Made by a program: the position numbers and the translations under genes. The notes beneath the pieces are model-generated. The model worked only from the letters and a program-made list of their open reading frames with translations. It did not search any database and was not told where the DNA came from. A stretch of DNA of 64,000 nucleotides. Origin: Pelagibacteraceae bacterium AG-426-I15. GTDB lineage: Bacteria > Pseudomonadota > Alphaproteobacteria > Pelagibacterales > Pelagibacteraceae. The stretch lies in the NCBI GenBank assembly GCA_003213135.1, contig QCNT01000002.1, forward strand, positions 106,637-170,636, given 5' to 3'. Below, piece after piece: positions 57,475 to 64,000 of this stretch; the stretch's first letter is position 1, and every line of letters begins with the position of its first letter.

Positions 57475-58773
57475 ATGAAAATATGCATGATAGGTACTGG
57501 GTATGTCGGTTTAGTTAGCGGAACTTGTTTTGCAGATTTGGGAAATAAAGTTTACTGCGTAGATAAAGATAAAACGAAAATAAACAAATTAAAAAATGCC
57601 ATTTCTACAATTTATGAACCTGGGTTAGATGATTTAATAAGAAATAATTTTAGAGCTAAAAGATTAGATTTTACAGATGATTTGAAAAAAGCAATAAAAG
57701 AGTCCCAAATAATTTTTATTTGTGTAGGCACTCCAACTAAAAAAGGTTCAAATTTAGTAGATCTTTCCCAGGTGTATAGCGTTGCCAAATCAATATCCAA
57801 GTTTATTAAAAGTTATAAAATTATTGTTACTAAATCTACAGTGCCCGTTACAACAGGAGACGAAATAGAAAAAATTATAGGAAAAAAAATTAAAAAAACT
57901 TTATTTGATGTTATATCCAATCCCGAATTTCTTAGAGAAGGTGAGGCAATAAGAGATTTTAAATACCCAGATAGAATTATTATTGGATCGAATAATAAAA
58001 AAACTTTTAAAAAGATGGAACTTTTATACGAACCTCTTATTAAAAAAGGAGCAAAGTTTTTATGTACTACAAGAAAAGGTGCGGAATTAATTAAGTATGC
58101 TTCCAATGCTTTTTTAGCGACAAAGATCACTTTTATTAATGAGCTTGCTAATTTATGTGAAACAGTTGGTATAAATGTTGAGGATATTTCCGTTGGTATG
58201 GGTACAGATGCTCGAATAGGAAGTAGATTTTTAAGAGCAGGCCCTGCTTATGGTGGATCATGCTTTCCAAAAGATACAAAGGGTTTAGTTTCAATTGCAG
58301 ATAAATTTAAATCTAACTTATCAATTGTTAAATCTGTAATAAAGTCTAACCAAAATAGAAAGATTTTATTAACTAAAAGAATAAGCAAAATACTAAACAA
58401 TAAAATTAAAAATAGAAAAATCACTCTTCTGGGTGTAACATTTAAAGCAAATACTGACGATATGAGAGAATCATCCTCATTGGTTTTGATACCGTATCTA
58501 TTAAAAAAAGGTGCTATAGTTAAATACCATGATCCATCTGGTCCTAAAAAAGATTTCACAACAAATAAGAACCTAAAATTTGAGAGAACTTTGCCTAAAG
58601 CATGTGAAAATGCTGATTTAATTATTATAAATACGGAGTGGGATGAATATAAATCAATCGATTTTAAAAAATTAATAAAAAAAAATAATTTTAAAATTTA
58701 TGATTTGAGAAATCTTTATAACAACAAAGAAATGGTAAAAAGAAAAATCAAGTACTATTCAATTGGAAGATAA
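57475..58773 (+). CDS. ugd: UDP-glucose 6-dehydrogenase
   Basis: It oxidises UDP-glucose twice to UDP-glucuronate with NAD. The 432-residue product has the NAD-binding GTGYVGLVSGTCFADLG near residues 7-23, FICVGTPTKKG, EFLREGEAI, and the catalytic Cys near residue 263 in AYGGSCFPKDTKGL. GVTFKANTDDMRESSSL lies in the C-terminal UDP-binding domain. It runs directly after galU and ends 1 bp from the convergent ridA-like gene. Confidence 0.95.
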   Translation: MKICMIGTGYVGLVSGTCFADLGNKVYCVDKDKTKINKLKNAISTIYEPGLDDLIRNNFRAKRLDFTDDLKKAIKESQIIFICVGTPTKKGSNLVDLSQVYSVAKSISKFIKSYKIIVTKSTVPVTTGDEIEKIIGKKIKKTLFDVISNPEFLREGEAIRDFKYPDRIIIGSNNKKTFKKMELLYEPLIKKGAKFLCTTRKGAELIKYASNAFLATKITFINELANLCETVGINVEDISVGMGTDARIGSRFLRAGPAYGGSCFPKDTKGLVSIADKFKSNLSIVKSVIKSNQNRKILLTKRISKILNNKIKNRKITLLGVTFKANTDDMRESSSLVLIPYLLKKGAIVKYHDPSGPKKDFTTNKNLKFERTLPKACENADLIIINTEWDEYKSIDFKKLIKKNNFKIYDLRNLYNNKEMVKRKIKYYSIGR

Positions 58774-58774
58774 T

Positions 58775-59233
58775 TTATATTTCGAATATTGCATCAATTT
58801 CGACCGCAGCTCCTAGAGGCAAGGAATTAACGCTAACAGCAGCTCTTGTATGTTTTCCTTTATTTTCAAAAACTGATGAGATTAAATCTGAGGCTCCGTT
58901 TATTACTTGGGGCTGTTGTTTAAAATCCTCTACAGAATTTACGTAACCAGTCAATTTCATGCAGCTTTTCACCTTATCTAGGTTCCCTGAACAAATTTTA
59001 TTTAGCTGAGATAAAATATTTAGCCCACAAACTCTTGCAGCTTGTTGGGCCTCTTCAAGATTTAAATCTTTTCCTACTTTACCGGTTATTAATTTACCGT
59101 TTGGTTGCATAGACACTTGGCCAGATATAAAAATTAAGTTACCAGAAATTTTACTCGCAACATAAGCACCAACCGGATCAGGAGCTTTAGGTAAAGTGAT
59201 TTTTAAATCCTTTAACTTTTCCTCAATACTCAT
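58775..59233 (-). CDS. RidA/YjgF family protein
   Basis: RidA proteins hydrolyse reactive enamine/imine intermediates of PLP enzymes. The 152-residue product is the YjgF-like long form, with GAYVASKISGNLIFISGQVS near residues 22-41, and LEEAQQAARVCGLNIL and NGASDLISSVFENKGKHTR. The classic Arg before the C-terminus is in the KHTRAAVSV block. It overlaps the upstream small secreted-protein gene by 4 bp. Confidence 0.88.
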   Translation of the reverse strand: MSIEEKLKDLKITLPKAPDPVGAYVASKISGNLIFISGQVSMQPNGKLITGKVGKDLNLEEAQQAARVCGLNILSQLNKICSGNLDKVKSCMKLTGYVNSVEDFKQQPQVINGASDLISSVFENKGKHTRAAVSVNSLPLGAAVEIDAIFEI

Positions 59234-59493
59234 TGTTTTTCTTTATATTTTTTCCACATTTCAGCGCCTGTTTTAGGAGCATATTTTTTTCTTAAATCTT
59301 TATATTTATCATTTATATTTGATAAAGATTTTTCTACTTTATTTTTTTTAATTCCTTTTAAAGCATCCTTGCATTCTTTGTATAATTTATAGTGCGTAAT
59401 CCTATTATGTTCTGAACATGGTTTTTGCGCAGTTAAAGATATTGATGTACTCATAAGTATTATTAATGTTATTAAAATTATAGTTTTTTTCAT
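59230..59493 (-). CDS. Small secreted protein with two cysteines, unknown function
   Basis: I do not recognise this 87-residue protein. Residues 1-22 form a clear signal peptide (MKKTIILITLIILMSTSISL), with a likely cut near Ala22. The mature part of about 65 residues is basic and helical-looking, with Cys26 and Cys41 that could form a disulfide. It starts one base before the topA stop, which is adjacent, and its stop overlaps ridA's start. It is probably cotranscribed with topA. Confidence 0.65.
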   Translation of the reverse strand: MKKTIILITLIILMSTSISLTAQKPCSEHNRITHYKLYKECKDALKGIKKNKVEKSLSNINDKYKDLRKKYAPKTGAEMWKKYKEKQ

Positions 59494-62055
59494 TTATTTC
59501 TTTCTTTTCTTCTTAGATTTATCATATTCTTTTCTTTTTTCTATAAGAATTAGAGCTTCCTCCATTGTAATTTCTGCAGGATCTTTGTCTTCAGGTATTG
59601 TTGCATTAAGCGATTTATACTTAATATAAGGACCATATTGACCTTTCATTATTCTTACAGGTTTTTTATCATCTGGGTGTTCACCAAGATTTTTAATTTC
59701 AGATGAAGACATTCTACCTGGTTTAGCCTCTGATATTAAAGTTATTGCCCTGTTAAGACCAATGTTAAATAATTCCTCAATACTTTCAATCCTTGCAGAT
59801 TTATTTGAACATTTTAAATATGGACCAAACCTTCCTACGTTAATGGTAATATCGTCATTTAAATCAGGATGTTTTCCGATTGTTTTCGGAAGAGAACATA
59901 GATACTTAGCCTTCTCCAAATCTACATTTTCAATTGGTAAACCTTTGGGAATAGATACGTTCTTTAAATTTTCGTTATCTTTTTTCTTTTTAGATTTTTT
60001 TCCTTTATTCTGATTTAATTCATTAACTTCTATTTCATATTGCAAATATGGGCCAAATCTTCCGTTTTTAAGAAAAATATCTTTACCCACATCATTTTTT
60101 CCAATCAACTTAGGTTCTGCCAAATTTATTTGCTGCGATGCCTTTGATTTTGACAGTGGTCTTGTGAATTTACATTCTGGATAGTTGGAACAACCAATAA
60201 AGGCCCCACCTCTAAAACTATTTTTAAGACTCAATTGACCAGTCTCACAAAGCTTACATTTTCTGTCGATAACATCGTTATTATCTCGTTCAAACACAAG
60301 ATCTCCTAAACTTTCATTTAATAGATCCAAAACTTCCCTAGTTCTTTTTTCTTTTACTAGACCAACATTGGAATAAAAGTCTTTCCAAAAACCCTCTAAA
60401 ACTTTTACCCAGTCAATTTTACCACTGGTAATCTCATCTAACTGGTTTTCCAAATCAGCTGTAAAATTATAATCAACATATTTAGTAAATAATTTTTCAA
60501 GAAATGCGGACAATAATTTACCTCTATCTGTAGGGTGGAATCTTTTATTTAACAACTCAACGTAATTTCTCGTTGATAAAACCGATATAATACTTGCATA
60601 AGTTGATGGCCTTCCTATTCCCAATTCTTCCATTTTTTTAACAAGACTAGCTTCAGAATATCTTGGGGGCGGATCTGTAAAATGTTGATCATCTATTAAT
60701 TCTTTTATTGATACTTTATCTCCAATTTTTACCTCAGGTAGAATATTTTTAAGATCCTCGTCTTTTTCTTCAAATTTATATACTTTTAAATATCCCTCAA
60801 ATTTTACGGTAGATCCATTTGCTTTAAAATTAATTTTTTTATTTTCAGACTGTATGGTTATACTTTTTCTATCAAATTCAGCAGGGTTCATTTGAGAAGA
60901 CACCGCTCTATTCCAAATTAATTCATAAAGCTTAGATTGATCGGTACTTAAATATTTTTTCATATCAGAGGGTTTTCTAGTCACATCAGTTGGCCTAATA
61001 GCTTCGTGAGCCTCTTGAGCATTTTTTGCTTTTTTTCCAGTATAGCTGTTGGGAATCTCGGGCAGATATTCCTTTCCATGTTTTTGTTTTATAAAGTTTC
61101 TGAAGTCAGAAATAGCCTCTTTAGAAATTTGAGTACCGTCCGTTCTCATATAAGTAATGAGTCCGACAGTATCACCTTCAAAATCAATACCCTGGTAAAG
61201 TCTTTGCGCAATCTGCATTGTTCTAGAAGCTCCAAAACCAAATTTTCCAGATGCCGTTTGTTGCAAAGTTGATGTAGTAAATGGTGCCAGCGGGTTTCTC
61301 CTGTAAACTTTAGAGGATACATCTGTTATTTTATAAGATTGTTTTTTAATCTCATTTAATGCTGATTCAGAATTCGTTTTATTTTTAAAAGAAAACTTTT
61401 CTACTTTTTCACCAGAAAAAATTGAAAGTTTAGATTTTATAAGTTCATCATCATATTGGAAGTTGCTAGCTATAGTCCAGAATTCCTCTGGTTTAAAAAG
61501 TTCAATTTCATGTTCACGTTCTGTAATAAGTCTTAGAGCAACAGATTGTACTCGCCCAGCAGATTTTGATCCAGGAAGCTTTGTCCACAAAATCGGAGAT
61601 ATATTGAAACCAACAAGATAGTCTAAAGCTCTTCGAGCCATGTAAGCGTTAACAAGGTGTGACTCAATTTCTCTAGGATTGTTTATTCCATTTGTAACAG
61701 CTTTTTTTGTTATCTCGTTAAACACAACTCTTTCTACTTTTTTTCCCTTTAAAAGTTTTTTACTATCCAGAATTTCTCTTACATGCCAAGCAATTGCTTC
61801 ACCTTCTCTATCTGGGTCTGTAGCTAATATAATTCTTTCAGAATCAGCAGCGGCATCTGTAATTTCCTTTACATATTTCTTAGAAAAAGAGTCCAATTCC
61901 CACTCCATTTTAAAATTATTTTCAGGATCAACAGATCCATTTTTAGAAGGAAGGTCTCTAACATGACCATAACTCGCTAATACTTTGTATTCCTTACCCA
62001 AGTATTTATTTATGGTTTTTGCTTTTGCTGGACTTTCTACTATGACAAGATTCAT
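59494..62055 (-). CDS. topA: DNA topoisomerase I
   Basis: This type IA enzyme relaxes negative supercoils. The product (853 residues from the ATG at 62055) has the Toprim start MNLVIVESPAKAKTINKYLG, ATDPDREGEAIAWH and the active-site Tyr302 in GLITYMRTDGT. A single four-Cys zinc site (CKLCETG and CSNYPEC) follows, and then three or four C-terminal repeats with GRFGPYLK-type motifs. A TTG at 62076 would add 7 residues, but the Toprim domain fits best from 62055. It reads leftward from the plsY side. Confidence 0.96.
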   Translation of the reverse strand: MNLVIVESPAKAKTINKYLGKEYKVLASYGHVRDLPSKNGSVDPENNFKMEWELDSFSKKYVKEITDAAADSERIILATDPDREGEAIAWHVREILDSKKLLKGKKVERVVFNEITKKAVTNGINNPREIESHLVNAYMARRALDYLVGFNISPILWTKLPGSKSAGRVQSVALRLITEREHEIELFKPEEFWTIASNFQYDDELIKSKLSIFSGEKVEKFSFKNKTNSESALNEIKKQSYKITDVSSKVYRRNPLAPFTTSTLQQTASGKFGFGASRTMQIAQRLYQGIDFEGDTVGLITYMRTDGTQISKEAISDFRNFIKQKHGKEYLPEIPNSYTGKKAKNAQEAHEAIRPTDVTRKPSDMKKYLSTDQSKLYELIWNRAVSSQMNPAEFDRKSITIQSENKKINFKANGSTVKFEGYLKVYKFEEKDEDLKNILPEVKIGDKVSIKELIDDQHFTDPPPRYSEASLVKKMEELGIGRPSTYASIISVLSTRNYVELLNKRFHPTDRGKLLSAFLEKLFTKYVDYNFTADLENQLDEITSGKIDWVKVLEGFWKDFYSNVGLVKEKRTREVLDLLNESLGDLVFERDNNDVIDRKCKLCETGQLSLKNSFRGGAFIGCSNYPECKFTRPLSKSKASQQINLAEPKLIGKNDVGKDIFLKNGRFGPYLQYEIEVNELNQNKGKKSKKKKDNENLKNVSIPKGLPIENVDLEKAKYLCSLPKTIGKHPDLNDDITINVGRFGPYLKCSNKSARIESIEELFNIGLNRAITLISEAKPGRMSSSEIKNLGEHPDDKKPVRIMKGQYGPYIKYKSLNATIPEDKDPAEITMEEALILIEKRKEYDKSKKKRKK

Positions 62056-62064
62056 TACTATTAA

Positions 62065-62096
62065 CCTTACTGTCAAAAATAAACCTATTTGTCAAA
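62065..62096 (-). promoter_or_regulatory. Direct repeat before topA
   Basis: Read on the minus strand, TTTGACAAATAGG and TTTGACAGTAAGG lie 19 bp apart (10 of 13 bases alike) in the gap between plsY and topA. They could be an operator or -35 boxes, but no strong -10 box is evident after either. Confidence 0.25.
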
Positions 62097-62119
62097 TCAA
62101 AGTATAATAAGTGTTGATT

Positions 62120-62701
62120 TTAAAGTTTAATTTTATCTTCTGTTTTATTTTTTAATCTAACTATATTCTGTTTATGAGTGTATAAAACTATTACAAATGT
62201 AATAAATAAAAACGAATTTAATTCGAAATTTTTTTCAAAAAACGAAATTAAAAATATGATAAAAGTAGAAATAATTGAGGATAAAGAAGAGTATTTAGTT
62301 ATAAAAATTATTAAAACCCAAAACAAACAAAACAATATTCCAAATTTAAAAGACAAAACAAAAACTATTCCCAAGTAAGTTGCCACACCTTTTCCCCCTT
62401 TAAACTTTAACCAAACGGGAAATATATGTCCGAGAAAAACCATTAAACCAGATAAATAAATTAAATCTTGAAAAAAATATTTTGTAACAAGAATTGGCAC
62501 GCAGCCTTTCATTATATCGAGAAGTAAAGTTATAGCCGCAATAAATTTATTTCCAGCACGTAAAACGTTAGTTGCGCCAATATTTTTTGAACCAACTTTC
62601 CTTATATCTTTATTTAAAAATATTTTAGTTAAAATTAAACCAAATGGTATTGAGCCTAACAGATATGACAAAAAGAATACTAAAAATATTTCAAAGGTCA
62701 C
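62120..62701 (-). CDS. plsY: Acyl-phosphate glycerol-3-phosphate acyltransferase
   Basis: PlsY makes lysophosphatidic acid from acyl-phosphate, the first step of phospholipid synthesis; it sits in the inner membrane. The 193-residue product has five hydrophobic segments and the three PlsY motifs: GSIPFGLIL near residue 16, NIGATNVLRAG near 40, and FKGGKGVATYLG near 99. It starts with a GTG that overlaps the upstream stop codon (GTGA), so it is coupled to the dihydroorotase-like gene. Confidence 0.95.
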   Translation of the reverse strand: MTFEIFLVFFLSYLLGSIPFGLILTKIFLNKDIRKVGSKNIGATNVLRAGNKFIAAITLLLDIMKGCVPILVTKYFFQDLIYLSGLMVFLGHIFPVWLKFKGGKGVATYLGIVFVLSFKFGILFCLFWVLIIFITKYSSLSSIISTFIIFLISFFEKNFELNSFLFITFVIVLYTHKQNIVRLKNKTEDKIKL

Positions 62702-63990
62702 TGTAAATTAAAAACACTTTCTCCTTTGAGATAAGTCATAAGAACTTTTCCTTGAAGCTTTCTGTTTTCAATTGCTGCATTTTTTGATTTTGACTTTAGT
62801 TTTGAAACATCAACCTTCCATGGTTGATCTAAATCAAAAATACACAAATCAGCATCTTTACCCTTTTTCAAAGTTCCTTTATCTATTTTAAGTATATTTG
62901 ATGGATTACTGGTAATTGTCTCTATTATTTTTTTCAAAGGTAAAGAGCCATTGTGATAGAGCTCAAGTGAAAGAGATAGCAATGTTTCTATTCCAATCGA
63001 ACCTTCCGCAGCTTGCGCAAAAGGAAGTCTCTTACTTTCCTCATCCTCAGGTTTGTGGTCAGACACAATAACATCTATCAAACCATCTTTAATTCCTTCA
63101 ATTAATGCTTTTCTATCTTCTTCTTTTCTTAAAGGCGGAGAAATCTTCATAAACGTTTTAAAATCACCTATATCATTTTCATTTAATGATAGATTGTTAA
63201 TAGAAACACCTGAAGAAAATTTTAAACCAATTTTTTTATATTTTTTTATTACATCAACTGATTTTGCCGAAGATAATTGAGAAATATGATATCTACATGG
63301 GTATTCCTCTAAAAGAGATAGATCTCTCTCAATAATAATTTTTTCGGCAATATGAGGTATACCTTGCAAACCAAGTCTTGTGGATACTTCACCTTCGCTG
63401 ATACATCTTCCTTTTGAAAGTTCTTGATCTTCAGGGTGTTGCATAACAAGTACATCTAGGTCAGATGCATAATTCATTATTCTCGACATTATTTCAGGAT
63501 TTTGAACCGTCCTGGTTGCGTCTGTAAATCCAACAATTCCTTTTTTTGATAATAAACCAAATTCTGTCATTAATTTTCCATCCATATTTCTTGTCAAAGT
63601 TGCTGATGGAAAAATATTTATACCAGCTTTATCTCTTCCTCTTCTTAAAATGAAATCAACCATAGAAACGTTGTCAATAACAGGACTAGTATTAGGCATA
63701 GAAACCACAGAGGTAACACCACCAGATAAAGCCGCATTACTTAAGCTTCTAAAATTTTCTTTATATTCAAAACCAGGTTCACCAATGAACACTTTCATGT
63801 CTACAATTCCAGGTATTAAAACTTTTCCTTTTAAATCTATTTTTTCTGATTTTGCTGGAATATTTCCTTTTTTAACATTTTTACCTATAGCTTTAATTTT
63901 ACCATTTGTATCAACTATCAAGCCTCCTACCTCATCAAGATTTTGAGAAGGATCTATAACTCTTGCATTGATAAAAAATTTTTCTTTCAT
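62698..63990 (-). CDS. Dihydroorotase-like protein lacking the HxH metal motif (PyrC', non-catalytic)
   Basis: The 430-residue product is a type I dihydroorotase homologue in length and fold (opening MKEKFFINARVIDPSQN; PGIVD near residue 60; VSDHKPEDEE in place of the family's TDHAPH). The normal metal and substrate motif HVHLR reads KVFIG at residues 66-70, so both His and the Arg are lost. YHISQLSS also lacks the second family His. Such proteins (PyrC', sometimes called PyrX) are known as structural partners of aspartate carbamoyltransferase. The gene next upstream, beyond the window, would be expected to be pyrB. The ATG at 63990 is favoured over a TTG at 63999. Confidence 0.85.
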   Translation of the reverse strand: MKEKFFINARVIDPSQNLDEVGGLIVDTNGKIKAIGKNVKKGNIPAKSEKIDLKGKVLIPGIVDMKVFIGEPGFEYKENFRSLSNAALSGGVTSVVSMPNTSPVIDNVSMVDFILRRGRDKAGINIFPSATLTRNMDGKLMTEFGLLSKKGIVGFTDATRTVQNPEIMSRIMNYASDLDVLVMQHPEDQELSKGRCISEGEVSTRLGLQGIPHIAEKIIIERDLSLLEEYPCRYHISQLSSAKSVDVIKKYKKIGLKFSSGVSINNLSLNENDIGDFKTFMKISPPLRKEEDRKALIEGIKDGLIDVIVSDHKPEDEESKRLPFAQAAEGSIGIETLLSLSLELYHNGSLPLKKIIETITSNPSNILKIDKGTLKKGKDADLCIFDLDQPWKVDVSKLKSKSKNAAIENRKLQGKVLMTYLKGESVFNLQ

Positions 63991-64000
63991 TACTTGCAAT

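Noticed and set aside
1..64000. CRISPR arrays, insertion sequences, prophage genes, and SAR11-type glycine or SAM riboswitches.
   Set aside because: No spaced direct repeats, transposase, phage genes or recognisable riboswitch cores were seen on reading both strands.

Overview
The window looks like a chromosomal segment of a SAR11-type alphaproteobacterium (Pelagibacterales, Candidatus Pelagibacter or a close relative). The evidence is the very AT-rich sequence (all genes lean on AAA, AAT, TTA and ATA codons), genes packed with 0-20 bp spacers or short overlaps, no gene-free stretch above 300 bp, and a core gene order typical of a streamlined alphaproteobacterium (rlmB, tRNA, tuf, tRNA, secE, nusG, ribosomal superoperon, secY-adk). 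The taxonomic call is an inference; no rRNA gene lies in the window.

Layout. (1) 1-3.9 kb: housekeeping genes. purB (cut by the window edge), map and sfsA read leftward. A CinA-type protein and a gamma-glutamylcyclotransferase-like protein read rightward. (2) 3.9-23.1 kb: an accessory surface-glycan region. It holds about seven glycosyltransferases of different folds, a DegT aminotransferase, a sugar C-methyltransferase and a sugar cupin. It also holds galE and glf (the UDP-galactofuranose route), a second methyltransferase, and a module of GNAT-like protein, asparagine-synthase-like amidotransferase, acyl carrier protein and DUF2334-type deacetylase. tRNA-Leu(UAA) followed by nadK lies inside its left end and tRNA-Thr(UGU) inside its right end. 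(3) 23.1-28.3 kb: rlmB, tRNA-Tyr, tRNA-Gly, tuf, tRNA-Trp, secE, nusG and rplKAJL. (4) 28.3-52.8 kb: rpoB, rpoC, then the str, S10, spc and alpha operons joined end to end, including secY, adk and rpoA. Only two internal breaks look regulatory: a terminator, promoter and structured leader between rpoC and rpsL, and a promoter-like site before rpsM. (5) 52.9-64 kb: an RluA-family pseudouridine synthase, lipB, mgtE, panC, galU, ugd, and a leftward group of a dihydroorotase-like gene, plsY, topA, a small secreted protein and ridA.

How the parts work together. Regions 3 and 4 encode most of the transcription and translation core. Region 2, with galU and ugd near the right end, supplies nucleotide sugars (UDP-glucose, UDP-glucuronate, UDP-galactose, UDP-galactofuranose), modified sugars and transferases for a cell-surface polysaccharide.

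Points of most interest. The glycan region carries an amidotransferase-ACP-deacetylase module. The dihydroorotase homologue has lost its first metal-binding motif (K, F and G where the family has H, H and R) and is probably a non-catalytic partner of aspartate carbamoyltransferase. Several ribosomal proteins carry low-complexity tails (S19, L3, S11, L17, L5). rpmD (L30) and rpmJ (L36) are missing from their usual places. Inverted repeats precede rpoB and rpsL.
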